Assembly: GCA_023666905.1 (NCBI GenBank)
Contig: JAMPBC010000007.1
Location: 1-52,960 of the forward strand
DNA length: 52,960 bases
Reading direction: 5' to 3'
Source of the DNA: Bacteroides sp.
GTDB lineage: Bacteria; Bacteroidota; Bacteroidia; Bacteroidales; Muribaculaceae
How positions within the stretch are numbered: position 1 is the stretch's first letter; each line of letters opens with the position of its first letter. The notes below the pieces were generated by a model. That model was not told where the DNA came from. It worked only from the letters and a program-made list of their open reading frames with translations, and made no database searches. Below are positions 43,794 to 52,537 of the stretch, one piece after another. The position numbers and the translations under genes are program-made.

Positions 43794-45020
43794 ATGAAAA
43801 AGATTAGTTTGATGGCTCTGGGACTTATTGCCGGACTGACAGTGTCGGCACAACCCGAAGTTGTTAAAAATGCTGAAAGTCTGGTCAAGAAAAAAGATTA
43901 TGCTCAGGCACTCCAGCAAGTGCAACCCGCACTTACCGACCCCTCGACAATGAACACAGCACAGCCCTGGTATATTGCAGGTGAAGCTGCCGTAGGACTT
44001 TGGGACGACTATACACTTGCCGGCATGGGTGGTCAGCAGGCAACTCCCGAACAAACCAAGGCTGCCTCCAAAGCTTTGGTTGACGCTTATAACTATTTTG
44101 TGAAAGCTCTTCCACTTGACCAGCTTCCTGATGAAAAGGGGAAGGTTAAGCCCAAATACACCAAGAAGATTCAAAAAATCATCGGTGAGAACTATCACAA
44201 CTACATGCAGGCCGGCTTGAATCTTTACAACACTCAGGACTATCCTGATGCCTACGAGGCTTGGGACATTTACGTGAACATGCCTCAAAACGACAAGGCC
44301 GACCCCAAAGCTTATGTTGCCGACCCCGACTCATTGGTTGGTCAGATAGCTTATTATCAGGGACTCGCCGCATATTTCAGTGACAATATCGAAGGCGCTC
44401 TCCAGCAACTTGACAAGGCTCTTGGCATGGGATTCCATGATAAAACCGCCTATATTCTTGGTGTAGAAGGCTCTAACAAGCTCAAACGCACAGCCGATGC
44501 CAACCGCTACGCCCGTGAAGGTAACAAACTTTATGGTGCCGACGACATCAGCTTCCTTGCACAGCTCATCAACTCTGAACTTGAAAACAACAACTACCCC
44601 GCATGCTACGAAGCTATTGACGAATCGTTCGCAATTGCAGCAAATGATTCAATCAAGAGCCAGCTTTATAACGTAAGGGCTATTATCAACGAACGTGAGA
44701 ATAAAATTGCTGACGCAAAGAGCAACCTTGAAGAATCAATCAAACTCAACCCCTCGAATGCAAAAAGCTACTTTGACATGGGACGCTTGATTCAGAATGA
44801 AGTTGCCGCACAGGAAGAAAATGCCGATGAGCCCACCCGTCAGAATGTGCTTGTTCCTGCTTTGAAGAAAGCTATTGAGTTTTATGAAAAGTCTTACGAT
44901 CTTGACGATACTCAGGACCAGCTTTCAAAATACATCTATCGTTTGTACTATCAGCTCGACCAGAACTATCACCTTGGCGAAGAATATGCTAAAAAAGCTG
45001 AAGAGTGGAGCTTGAAATAA
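43794..45020 (+). CDS. Exported TPR protein (first of two paralogues)
   Basis: The 408-residue product has a signal peptide (MKKISLMALGLIAGLTVSAQ) and a helical body with TPR-like units, the clearest at about residues 290-345 (KSQLYNVRAIINERENKIADAKSNLEESIKLNPSNAKSYF region). No enzyme motif is visible. It is therefore a periplasmic or surface-facing scaffold of unknown partner. It starts 33 bases after gyrA and is followed by a terminator and a close paralogue at 45149, which shares the order of motifs (GKxKPKxxKxI, DAYEAWDIY/DAWEIY, AKSYFDMGRLI/AKAYFDLARVI). Confidence 0.88.
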   Translation: MKKISLMALGLIAGLTVSAQPEVVKNAESLVKKKDYAQALQQVQPALTDPSTMNTAQPWYIAGEAAVGLWDDYTLAGMGGQQATPEQTKAASKALVDAYNYFVKALPLDQLPDEKGKVKPKYTKKIQKIIGENYHNYMQAGLNLYNTQDYPDAYEAWDIYVNMPQNDKADPKAYVADPDSLVGQIAYYQGLAAYFSDNIEGALQQLDKALGMGFHDKTAYILGVEGSNKLKRTADANRYAREGNKLYGADDISFLAQLINSELENNNYPACYEAIDESFAIAANDSIKSQLYNVRAIINERENKIADAKSNLEESIKLNPSNAKSYFDMGRLIQNEVAAQEENADEPTRQNVLVPALKKAIEFYEKSYDLDDTQDQLSKYIYRLYYQLDQNYHLGEEYAKKAEEWSLK

Positions 45021-45043
45021 ACGAATATCGCATAATGACAGCG

Positions 45044-45076
45044 CAGGGGGCATCGAAAGGTGCCCTCTGTTTTTTT
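45044..45076 (+). terminator. Rho-independent terminator after the first TPR gene
   Basis: CAGGGGGCA (45044-45052) pairs with TGCCCTCTG (45061-45069) with one G-U pair, followed by seven T (45070-45076). Confidence 0.92.
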
Positions 45077-45090
45077 GCCGCTATGTAGAC

Positions 45091-45121
45091 TTGGACATGG
45101 TCCAATAAATTCTTAACTTTG
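45091..45121 (+). promoter_or_regulatory. Promoter of the second TPR gene
   Basis: TTG (45091-45093), 20 bases, then TAACTTTG (45114-45121). The ATG lies 27 bases downstream. Confidence 0.65.
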
Positions 45122-45148
45122 CATGAAATTCTATTCTAACCGACATTC

Positions 45149-46363
45149 ATGCCAAAATTCATTGTATCCATATTACTATTGTTTGCTAACCTGCTTGCTG
45201 TAGCGCAGGTGAAAACCGTCAAGGAAGCCGAGCACATGATGGCGGTTGCCAAGCCGGATCATGCCGCTGTTTTGAAAAAGATTTTGCCCGCGCTTGAAAA
45301 CGACGAGACAAAAGAAAATCCGGAGGCATGGATGATTGCCGGTAAATCCGCTCTTGGCGTATGGGATAAAATGATGCTGTCTGTGTCATTGGGTCAGAAT
45401 GTCAGTGCCGATGTTAAAAAAAACGCCTCCCATAAGTTAATCGATGCCTACACATATTTTACCAAAGCGATGAGCCTGGATTCACTCCCCGACGGGAAAG
45501 GTAAAATTAAACCAAAACATTCCAAGGAGATTGTCAAGACGTTGGGGAAGGTGTATAGGTCCTACAGAAATGCCGGAATTTTTCTGTATGATTTGAAAGA
45601 TTATGCAGGAGCTTATGATGCGTGGGAAATATATCTCACCATGCCCGACAAACTTGACGCAAAACACAAAGTCATAAAACCTGACAACAACTCCGATTTA
45701 GGACAAATATATTATTATCAAGCTTTGTGTGCATTAACCACTGATAAAAATCAGCAGGCTTTGGAAAAGCTTGGGAAGTCCCGAAAAACCGGATTTTCAA
45801 GTCGGGAGCTTTATCTTTATGCCGTTGAGGCTTCGCGCAGGTTAGGTAATGATTCTGTTATGCTTGATTATGCCCGGGTTGGTGCGGAGTTATATGGGAA
45901 AGAAGAGGTGAGTTTCATTCTGCTTTTGATAAACGACAGGTTGAAAAACGATGATTTTGTAGCCTGCCGCTCACTTGCGGAAGAGGCACTGAAGTCCAAG
46001 TCTGACGATAAGATTAAGAGTCAACTCTACAACGTGATTGGAGTGGTTGATGACCATGACGGCAATTTTGAAGGGGCGTTGGCCAATTTCCAGAAAGCCG
46101 TGGTTTACGACGAATCCAACGCTAAGGCTTACTTTGACCTTGCCAGAGTGATTTATAATGAGGCACTTAAAATTGCTGAGAATGAATCGCTCGGCGGACT
46201 TGACAAGGCCAAACCTGGATTGATAAAGGCTGCCGAGTATTTTGAGAAAGCCTATGCGCTTGATCCGCAAATGATTCAGATTCCGGCTACACTTTACAGT
46301 ATTTACTATAGATTGGGGGTGGGATATGAACAGCAGGCCTCCCGCTGGCAAAAGTTGCAATAA
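45149..46363 (+). CDS. Exported TPR protein (second paralogue)
   Basis: The 404-residue product has a signal peptide (MPKFIVSILLLFANLLAVAQ) and aligns along its whole length with the gene at 43794, as shared blocks such as YTYFTKAMSLDSLPDGKGKIKPKHSKEI show by eye. It arose by tandem duplication, but has its own promoter and the upstream copy its own terminator, so the two can be regulated separately. The function is unknown; TPR-like repeats suggest protein binding in the periplasm. Confidence 0.88.
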   Translation: MPKFIVSILLLFANLLAVAQVKTVKEAEHMMAVAKPDHAAVLKKILPALENDETKENPEAWMIAGKSALGVWDKMMLSVSLGQNVSADVKKNASHKLIDAYTYFTKAMSLDSLPDGKGKIKPKHSKEIVKTLGKVYRSYRNAGIFLYDLKDYAGAYDAWEIYLTMPDKLDAKHKVIKPDNNSDLGQIYYYQALCALTTDKNQQALEKLGKSRKTGFSSRELYLYAVEASRRLGNDSVMLDYARVGAELYGKEEVSFILLLINDRLKNDDFVACRSLAEEALKSKSDDKIKSQLYNVIGVVDDHDGNFEGALANFQKAVVYDESNAKAYFDLARVIYNEALKIAENESLGGLDKAKPGLIKAAEYFEKAYALDPQMIQIPATLYSIYYRLGVGYEQQASRWQKLQ

Positions 46364-46447
46364 CGCGCAGTGTTAAAAATGATTATTGCAACATCCTTTT
46401 TTGATTAAAGAGTGTTATGGTAATATAACCCTTTAATAATCTTGATT

Positions 46448-46621
46448 ATGAAATTCTTGGTATTTTTAGCTTTTGTGTTTGCATTTGTGGCAGCCGCTTT
46501 TCTTATTGTCACGGTATTCACAACAGGAAGCCCTATGGTTTATGCTTCTATAAGCGCCGGCTTAGCTCTGGCCGCTTTCATTGTTCTCTTTGTAGCTTAT
46601 ACTAATCGCAGTGTGAAATAA
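46448..46621 (+). CDS. 57-residue two-helix membrane protein
   Basis: The frame starts MKFLVFLAFVFAFVAAAFLI, has a first hydrophobic helix (about 3-24), a short polar turn (TTGSPMVYAS) and a second helix (about 33-51), and ends YTNRSVK. The stop at 46619-46621 is followed at once by a hairpin. I know of no family. The composition, the two-helix layout and the hairpin on its end support a real gene; the promoter is not clear. Confidence 0.6.
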   Translation: MKFLVFLAFVFAFVAAAFLIVTVFTTGSPMVYASISAGLALAAFIVLFVAYTNRSVK

Positions 46622-46705
46622 AGCGTGTATAACATGATGCACGCTTAAGCGATAAATCTTACACATCCGGTCCATTGACAATGCCAATGGATTGGATTGT
46701 TTTTT
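46621..46705 (+). terminator. Two hairpins after the small membrane protein
   Basis: AAGCGTG/CACGCTT (46621-46627, 46640-46646) follows the stop directly. A second hairpin, TCCATT/AATGGA (46671-46676, 46686-46691), is followed by TTGGATTGTTTTTT, the better U tract. The T run overlaps the -33 element of the next promoter. Confidence 0.6.
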
Positions 46706-46733
46706 GCCGGAAACGAAAAAATTGTTAATTTTG
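46703..46733 (+). promoter_or_regulatory. Promoter of the DUF1599-tpiA gene group
   Basis: TTTG (46703-46706), 19 bases, then TAATTTTG (46726-46733). The ATG lies 24 bases further on. Confidence 0.65.
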
Positions 46734-46757
46734 CCATAAGTAACTACATTTATTCCA

Positions 46758-47294
46758 ATGGCAAACACAGAGCAACAATTTGATAAAGCCCTTGCCGAAT
46801 GCAGGGACATTTTTGAAAAGAAACTGAAAGACTACGGTGCCTCATGGCGCATCATGCGAAGTGCATCAATCACTGACCAGATTTTTATAAAAGCAAAGCG
46901 GGTGCGCACTCTTGAAACCAAGGGTAATGCCATGGTCGATGAAGGGATTTTGCCTGAGCTTAAAGGTATTGTCAACTATGGAATAATAGGCCTTATTCAG
47001 CTTGAGCTTGGATTTGTTGATGAAGTCGACATTGATGCGGCAAAAGCCCTTGAGTTGTACGACCGTTATGCCCGACAGGCCAGGACGTTGATGATGGCAA
47101 AAAATCATGACTATGATGAAGCGTGGCGATGGATGCGCACACCGAGTTACACCGACTTCATACTCACCAAGATTCAGCGCACCAAGCAAATTGAAAACAA
47201 CGACGGCACCACAATCATATCGGAAGGTATCGATGCTAACTATCTTGATATGATTAACTATGCCATGTTCGGAATAATCAAACTCACGGAATGA
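46758..47294 (+). CDS. DUF1599 protein with two tandem repeats
   Basis: The 178-residue cytoplasmic protein consists of two copies of one domain. Residues about 14-80 (CRDIFEKKLKDYGASWRIMR, then KGIVNYGIIGLIQLE) match residues about 104-177 (ARTLMMAKNHDYDEAWRWMR, then LDMINYAMFGIIKL). This is the DUF1599 family, also linked by others to nucleotide modification. No enzymatic activity is established. It starts the gene group that continues with the MauE/DoxX protein, whose start overlaps its stop (ATGA, 47291-47294). Confidence 0.88.
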   Translation: MANTEQQFDKALAECRDIFEKKLKDYGASWRIMRSASITDQIFIKAKRVRTLETKGNAMVDEGILPELKGIVNYGIIGLIQLELGFVDEVDIDAAKALELYDRYARQARTLMMAKNHDYDEAWRWMRTPSYTDFILTKIQRTKQIENNDGTTIISEGIDANYLDMINYAMFGIIKLTE

Positions 47295-48670
47295 AAACTG
47301 ACAAAACTGACAAAAAGCAGGGAATTGCACCCTCATGGTTTAAAAGCCGGATGTCAGTTGTGATTGTCTGGACGCTTCGCATCATTGTGGGCGGAGTGTT
47401 CATTGTTTCAGGTTTGGCGAAGGCCATCGACCTTTGGGGCGTGGTGTTTAAATTCGAAGAATATTTCACCGTGTGGGGGTGGGATGTCCCGATGCCTCTG
47501 ACTGTGCTCGCTGCCATGGCACTTACCTCTCTGGAATTTTTATTGGGCTGTTTGTTAGCGTTGGGTTGTTTCCGGCGAACCGTCACTTGGGCGCTTACGG
47601 GTGTGATGTGCTTCATGCTTCCTTTAACTCTTTATGTGTGGTTAAAAAGCCCGGTGCCGGATTGCGGATGTTTTGGCGATTTTTTGGTTATTAGTAATGG
47701 CGCCACATTTGCCAAAAATATTTTTCTCACTGCTGCTATTTTGTTCCTGGTTTTTGCTAACAAGCATGTGAAATACATATATCATCCTTACAGCCAGTGG
47801 ATTTGTGGAGTGTCCTGCCTGGTGTTTGTGACAATGGTAGAGCTATACGGATTTAATGTGCAACCCATGGTCGACTTCCGTTCTGTCCCGGAAGGTACCT
47901 TACTGATTGAGAATGATGACACGACAGACTCCGGTGATGAAGAAAGCGATGTGGATTTCTTGTTCATATATTCCAAAAATGGAGTTGAAAAGGAATTTAC
48001 CACAGACTCATTGCCTGATTCAACATGGACATTCGTTGACAGAAAGCTTGCCGATGGAAATGGCGCAGTTTCGGTTAACGAGCATGCAACGCTTGCAATA
48101 TACGATTCCGATAACGAGGACGTGACCGCCGATGTCCTAACCGGGGCGGGGCTTGAGATGATGGTGATTGTTCCTCAGCATAAGCGCGCGGATATGTACT
48201 ACACCTCGTTCACCAACGAGTTGGACGCCTTGATGAATAGCATTGGAGGAGCTCTTGTGGAGCTTACTGACGTGCAGCCTGATTCCATAGAGCATCTTCA
48301 AGATGACACCATGGCTGAATTTCCCATTTATTCCGTTGAGTCTACAACGCTTAAAGAATTATCTCGAGGTTTGGTGTCAGTGATTCTGTTGAAGGACGGT
48401 GTGATTCAGTGGAAACGTAACATGGGCTCAATCGATGTTGAAGCGCTTGTTTCTTCGCCCATTCCCATCACCGCACTCCAAGCGTTAAAGCCGCAGGGCA
48501 CTGCTATTCTTGCAAAATGGAGCGAAGTCCTGATTGCCATATTGGCGGGTTTGCTAATTGTTGATAAATTAACAATTTGGATAATTAAACGCAGAAAAAA
48601 TGGCAAGCCTGAAAATAAATCGCTAAATTTGCAAAAAGAAAGCCCTCAAAAGCTTGACGCTAATAAATAA
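47291..48670 (+). CDS. MauE/DoxX-like membrane protein with C-terminal thioredoxin-fold domain
   Basis: The 459-residue inner-membrane protein has four N-terminal helices of the MauE/DoxX type (residues about 18-165, with the SPVPDCGCFGD motif). A long periplasmic region of thioredoxin-like pattern follows (MMVIVPQHKRADM, LSRGLVSVILLKDGVIQWKRN) without a CxxC pair, and then a last helix near the C-terminus. It belongs to the Bacteroidales group known as the BT_3928 family. The likely role is in redox or electron handling at the membrane, but this is not proven. It is coupled to the DUF1599 gene and lies 38 bases before tpiA. Confidence 0.87.
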   Translation: MKTDKTDKKQGIAPSWFKSRMSVVIVWTLRIIVGGVFIVSGLAKAIDLWGVVFKFEEYFTVWGWDVPMPLTVLAAMALTSLEFLLGCLLALGCFRRTVTWALTGVMCFMLPLTLYVWLKSPVPDCGCFGDFLVISNGATFAKNIFLTAAILFLVFANKHVKYIYHPYSQWICGVSCLVFVTMVELYGFNVQPMVDFRSVPEGTLLIENDDTTDSGDEESDVDFLFIYSKNGVEKEFTTDSLPDSTWTFVDRKLADGNGAVSVNEHATLAIYDSDNEDVTADVLTGAGLEMMVIVPQHKRADMYYTSFTNELDALMNSIGGALVELTDVQPDSIEHLQDDTMAEFPIYSVESTTLKELSRGLVSVILLKDGVIQWKRNMGSIDVEALVSSPIPITALQALKPQGTAILAKWSEVLIAILAGLLIVDKLTIWIIKRRKNGKPENKSLNLQKESPQKLDANK

Positions 48671-48708
48671 TTGGAATTCTCTAACTAACCAAATTTATTA
48701 TATCAAAC

Positions 48709-49467
48709 ATGAGAAAAAACGTTGTTGCAGGTAACTGGAAAATGAACACCACCCTGCCCGAAGGTTTAGCCCTTGCCAAAGCGGTAAATGAAGCTTTGAA
48801 AAATGTAGATGCCAAATGCGATGTAGTTATCGGCGTGCCCTTTACTCATCTTGCTTCGGTTAACGAGGTTATCGACAAATCAAAATTAGGTCTTGGTGCA
48901 GAAAACTGCGCCGATCATCGTTCAGGTGCTTACACCGGCGAAGTTTCGGCTCCCATGGTTGCTTCAACCGGTGCCAACTATGTTATTCTCGGCCACAGCG
49001 AACGCCGTCAGTATTATGGCGAAACTTCAGAGACTTTGAAAGAAAAAGTTAAACTTGCACTTGAAAACAACCTCACTCCTATTTTCTGCATTGGTGAAGT
49101 TCTTGAGCAGCGTGAAGATGGAACTTACTTCGATGTAGTTAAAGCACAGGTTGAAGAAGCTCTCTTTGATCTTTCAGCTGAAGACTTTGGTAAAATCATT
49201 CTTGCTTACGAACCCGTATGGGCCATCGGTACCGGCAAAACCGCAACCGACGATCAGGCTGAAGAAATGCACGCATTCATCCGCGGCGTGATTGCTGACA
49301 AATATGGTAAAGAAGTTGCTGAAAACACCTCCATTCTCTATGGTGGCAGCTGCAAACCCACCAATGCAAAAGCTCTCTTTGCAAAACCCAACGTTGACGG
49401 CGGTTTGATTGGCGGTGCTTCTCTGGATGCTGAATCATTCATGGGCATCGTAACTGCTTTTGAATAA
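48709..49467 (+). CDS. tpiA: Triosephosphate isomerase
   Basis: TpiA interconverts dihydroxyacetone phosphate and glyceraldehyde 3-phosphate in glycolysis. The 252-residue barrel has Lys11 in NWKMN, His96 in GHSERR and the catalytic Glu168 in [14 protein letters not shown], all in place. The start ([13 protein letters not shown]) is the usual family start. It follows the MauE/DoxX gene by 38 bases without a terminator and is likely read from the promoter at 46703, though highly expressed genes of this kind may have their own. Confidence 0.98.
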   Translation: MRKNVVAGNWKMNTTLPEGLALAKAVNEALKNVDAKCDVVIGVPFTHLASVNEVIDKSKLGLGAENCADHRSGAYTGEVSAPMVASTGANYVILGHSERRQYYGETSETLKEKVKLALENNLTPIFCIGEVLEQREDGTYFDVVKAQVEEALFDLSAEDFGKIILAYEPVWAIGTGKTATDDQAEEMHAFIRGVIADKYGKEVAENTSILYGGSCKPTNAKALFAKPNVDGGLIGGASLDAESFMGIVTAFE

Positions 49468-49528
49468 TAGCTGTTCGGCAGGACGGTTCGGAATCTCCGC
49501 GTCGTAACCGCAGCATTTTCATAAAACA

Positions 49529-49568
49529 TTAGGCTACAAAAATTAAATTTATTAATTTTGTAGCCTAA
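49529..49568. terminator. Long hairpin after tpiA
   Basis: TTAGGCTACAAAA and its complement make a stem of about 16-17 pairs with an AT-rich inner half and a short loop; the right end is followed by TTGCTTTT. The stop of tpiA is 62 bases upstream. It is symmetric enough to work in both directions. A TAATTTTG inside it has no -33 partner. Confidence 0.8.
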
Positions 49569-49630
49569 TTGCTTTTGGAACGGCGGCTCTTTAATTCTGC
49601 AATGGCCTAATTCCAAATTCGTAACTTTAA

Positions 49631-50134
49631 ATGCAGCATGATATGCCTCTTCGATTTGTGAAATACATTATACTGTTTGCCGCATTGGTTGCAACGCTTC
49701 AACTGAATGCTCAGAAGAAGTCGGCTGAGCCACCGGTATGTATTGTCGATGAGATTATGGCCGACAGTGTCAACATAGTGGAAATGCCTGAAGGTCTGAG
49801 AGACCTGATTGATTACGACGCCGGAACCCCTGTGGAACGTAAAATAGTTAAACCGGTAAATCCAAAACCATACACGGTGCAAGTCTATGGTGATAAGTCA
49901 AGGAGCGAGGCTAACGCGAGGGCGGCGAAAGTTCAGGCGCGATTCCCGCAATATCATGTGCGCCGGCACTACAGTAGCCCTTATTTCAGGGTTTATCTTG
50001 GCGCATTTGAAACATCGCGCGAGGCTCAGACGTTGGTAAACGAAGTTAAAAAGGCTTTCCCTGCGTTTGCTTCAGAAGTGCATTGGACCAAGACAAGCAT
50101 TGGTAAACCTTCAGCCAAAGGTGGAAGAAGATAA
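49631..50134 (+). CDS. Exported SPOR domain protein
   Basis: The 167-residue product has a signal peptide (about residues 1-28, ending LQLNAQ). A spacer follows, and then a SPOR domain at about 80-155 (YTVQVYGDKSRSEANARAAKVQARF, RVYLGAFETSREAQTLVNEVKKAF), which binds denuded peptidoglycan strands at the division septum. An ATG at 49643 could also be the start. TAACTTTA (49622-49629), one mismatch from the -7 consensus, lies just before the ATG, but no clear -33 is seen. folE follows after 31 bases. Confidence 0.9.
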   Translation: MQHDMPLRFVKYIILFAALVATLQLNAQKKSAEPPVCIVDEIMADSVNIVEMPEGLRDLIDYDAGTPVERKIVKPVNPKPYTVQVYGDKSRSEANARAAKVQARFPQYHVRRHYSSPYFRVYLGAFETSREAQTLVNEVKKAFPAFASEVHWTKTSIGKPSAKGGRR

Positions 50135-50165
50135 TAACGAGGGCTGATAGAAGTTTTAGTCAGGC

Positions 50166-50744
50166 ATGCGCGATAACGGAGAATTAATAGAAATAGAAAA
50201 TAAAATTGCCGAACACTACAAGGCGATAATCGAACTGCTTGGTGAGGACTGTTCACGCGAAGGTCTGTTGAAAACACCTCATAGAGCAGCCCGGGCCATG
50301 CTGTATGTCACAAGAGGATACAGACAGGATGTTAACGCCGTGATTCACGAAGCCTTGTTTGAAAACTGTGGCGGCGAGCGTCTGATTGTCGTTAAGGACA
50401 TTGAATTTTACTCATTGTGTGAGCACCACGTACTCCCGTTTTTCGGACATGTCTCCGTGGGATATGTTCCCGGTGAAAAAATAGTGGGCCTTAGCAAAGT
50501 TGCCCGGATTGTTGACATGTATGCTAGACGCCTGCAAGTTCAGGAGCGTTTGACCTCCGAATTGGCCAATGTTTTCACCGACGTTCTTGGCGCAAAAGGT
50601 GTAATTGTGAGAGTAGAAGCAAAGCATCTGTGTATGGCCATGCGGGGAGTGCAGAAGCAGCAAACATCAACGGTTACAGTTACAGCGACCGGTGTCCTGA
50701 CCGATAACATGGCTTTGCGTCAGGAATTTTTTTCTTCCTTATAA
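50166..50744 (+). CDS. folE: GTP cyclohydrolase I
   Basis: FolE converts GTP to dihydroneopterin triphosphate, the first step of folate synthesis. The 192-residue product has the zinc ligands Cys85 and His88 in [10 protein letters not shown] and Cys156 in [10 protein letters not shown], together with [23 protein letters not shown]. It follows the SPOR gene by 31 bases with no terminator between and converges on the XRE regulator gene. The other folate gene here, folP, is in a different operon. Confidence 0.97.
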   Translation: MRDNGELIEIENKIAEHYKAIIELLGEDCSREGLLKTPHRAARAMLYVTRGYRQDVNAVIHEALFENCGGERLIVVKDIEFYSLCEHHVLPFFGHVSVGYVPGEKIVGLSKVARIVDMYARRLQVQERLTSELANVFTDVLGAKGVIVRVEAKHLCMAMRGVQKQQTSTVTVTATGVLTDNMALRQEFFSSL

Positions 50745-50795
50745 AATTTATCGTACAGATAAAAGAGTGAGTAAGCCGGGTAGGTGAGATTCGGA

Positions 50796-51338
50796 CTACT
50801 TCCTTGGACCGGGTACGAACGATTCAAAGGAATTGTCATCGTAATAAACAATGATGTTTACAATTCTCTTTTTTGAATAAGGATTGAATGTTATGGTTGA
50901 TTTTTCCTTTTCGGCATCCTCGGAACTTGAGGAAACGCTGATGGGAGCAGAATTTATGCCTGGTAGAACGCCCTGGGGGGGATTAGAATTATCTGCATCA
51001 TTTTCAGTGAAGTTTTTTTCAAAGTCAATGCTCGGTGCAAACTGTTGGGCATCAGCTAAGTTTTCCTCCTGAAATCCAAAAATCGATGCAGTTTGAGGCT
51101 CTGAGGTTTGAATATTTTCCGTTGTAAGCATATTCCCCTCGCCAAACATCAACCACAGAACGGAAAGATTTGGATACGCGTCATGGATCTTAGTTATAAG
51201 TTCATCGCTAACCTTTTTGTTTCTCCCATTGAGGAGCTGCGAAAGGGTAGGGCGCGGTATTTTGCAATTATCGGCAAACTGGGTAACCGGTACTGACTCG
51301 GCGTTGATGAATTTTTTAAGACGGCTAACTATATCCAT
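50796..51338 (-). CDS. XRE-type transcriptional regulator
   Basis: The 180-residue product has an N-terminal helix-turn-helix (residues about 5-65: VTQFADNCKIPRPTLSQLLNGRNKKVSDELITKI), followed by the LSVLWLMFGEGNML motif frequent in phage-like Bacteroidetes repressors. A low-complexity linker (about 75-145) and a short C-terminal beta segment follow. There is no Ser-Lys autoprotease signature, so it is not a LexA/CI-type cleavable repressor. Its promoter is flanked by inverted operator-like repeats (51343-51352 and 51395-51404), consistent with self-control. It borders the AT-rich right edge. Confidence 0.85.
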   Translation of the reverse strand: MDIVSRLKKFINAESVPVTQFADNCKIPRPTLSQLLNGRNKKVSDELITKIHDAYPNLSVLWLMFGEGNMLTTENIQTSEPQTASIFGFQEENLADAQQFAPSIDFEKNFTENDADNSNPPQGVLPGINSAPISVSSSSEDAEKEKSTITFNPYSKKRIVNIIVYYDDNSFESFVPGPRK

Positions 51339-51342
51339 TTGT

Positions 51343-51404
51343 AAATTCGCATTTAAATCATTTACGTTGCAAATGTAATTATAAAAATGTAAATATGCAA
51401 ATTT
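51343..51404 (-). promoter_or_regulatory. Promoter and inverted operator-like repeats of the XRE gene
   Basis: The minus-strand -7 box TACATTTG (51370-51377) and TTTG (51398-51401) are 20 bases apart. AAATTCGCAT (51343-51352) and the inverted copy ATGCAAATTT (51395-51404) flank it. A repressor bound to both would cover the polymerase site. Confidence 0.55.
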
Positions 51405-52246
51405 AAAAATCTATTTTATTAATTTATGGATGTAAATAACTGGGAGATGGTGTTTTTAAATCCAAACACAAGGTGAGTTTGCAAATTATGATGGTTAAAG
51501 TATGCTGTGGGATAGTAGTTGTATTATAGTGGCTATTAGGTGGTTGATTCAGCGCTTTCGGGCGTAAATGGCCAGATGGCGACCTTATCGGACATAATGC
51601 AAGTGGTATGTTGAATAAATGCTTTAGATTTTGGACATAACACACCTGGCGCTCTGTATTTTGGATAGTATTGTAAAGGGTTGTTAAAGATTATTTGTTC
51701 GTTTATGTAAATAATTTCAGAGTTTATAAATGCAACGTTTACAAATCTGATTTCGCTATATGCAAGAGTAAATCGTCGTTAGATTGTTAAACTTTGCAAT
51801 TTGGAAACGGCTGTTTGCTAATGTTAATTTAGAAATTCAAACAACAGGACATTGCGTTTCTAAACATAAGATTTGAAATGTAAACTAAGTTAAATGTGCT
51901 TCTCTCTGATTTATTAACGGCAGTTGTTTACTTGTCGAATCGTATTATTCCGATAAAAAGTAGAACAATAGTGCTTTATGCTATTTAAACACACGTATAT
52001 GCCAAATGTGTTCCAATTGCAATGTTAATTGTACTTCTTTAGCTAAATTTCACAAATAAATGTTTTTAAACTACTTTCTTTCTTAAGGAATGATTTTACC
52101 GGTTATTCGTGTCTTATTGCAGTTCAAACATAGTATATAATAGAAATCATTGTTCTCTTCTGATTTTATTATTGTTAATATGCCTGTGCTTAATTTTTGC
52201 CCTACCCGTGTTTAATTTTGCAATACAAACAAAAATACTTAGAGTC
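51405..52246. other. AT-rich intergenic region with no recognised gene
   Basis: About 840 bases hold no coding frame I can support. TTTATAAATGCAACGTTTACAAAT (51723-51746, 24 bases; ends and centre resemble the XRE operator on the opposite strand) may be a distal site. A GC-richer patch at 51540-51660 carries GCCAGATGGC and two GGACATAA copies (51590-51597, 51633-51640). Confidence 0.5.
52213..52220 (+). promoter_or_regulatory. -7 box for the 87-residue gene
   Basis: TAATTTTG lies 26 bases before the ATG at 52247. No convincing -33 element is visible at the right distance. Confidence 0.4.
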
Positions 52247-52510
52247 ATGTTACAGTCAATTATTATTTCAAGTCGAGTTCAGCAAACAATCAAGTCGCTG
52301 CCGGAGTCGGAACGTGCAGCTATAACCCAGGCGCTTACTGCCGATCTAATCCTCGGACAATCGGTAGAAACTCTGCTCTCACCATTTCAAGCCATGTTAT
52401 ATTCCGTGATCCGTTACTACGTCAAGCGTGATTCTGAACGAAAAGCGGCCGGACTTCCTTTCGATGGATTCAGCCGTGAGCGTTCATTCCGGACGTCAAT
52501 ATCCTTATAG
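52247..52510 (+). CDS. Small cytoplasmic protein of unknown function
   Basis: This 87-residue, mostly helical and soluble protein begins MLQSIIISSRVQQTIKSLP and contains ESERAAITQALTADLILGQ and LSPFQAMLYSVIRYYVKRDSERKAAGLPFDG. I do not recognise a family. I place the start at 52247, behind the -7 box; an upstream ATG at 52109 would add 46 residues that look like translated intergenic DNA with a hydrophobic run. The position beside an XRE regulator and AT-rich DNA suggests an accessory or phage-like context. Confidence 0.65.
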   Translation: MLQSIIISSRVQQTIKSLPESERAAITQALTADLILGQSVETLLSPFQAMLYSVIRYYVKRDSERKAAGLPFDGFSRERSFRTSISL

Positions 52511-52537
52511 AACCTCGCTTTTCGGATGTAGGAATAT

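Noticed and set aside
49553-49560. TAATTTTG as a promoter for the SPOR gene
   Set aside because: It is part of the tpiA terminator stem and has no TTTG/TTG at the right distance upstream.
50744-50796. Imperfect hairpin between folE and the XRE gene as a terminator
   Set aside because: Only short paired blocks (AGTA/TACT and CCG/CGG) with a mismatch and no U tract; too weak to list.
51424-51645. 73-codon open frame on the minus strand
   Set aside because: Its composition is rich in Pro, Thr and Leu with no recognisable pattern. It overlaps another short frame in the same patch and has no promoter.
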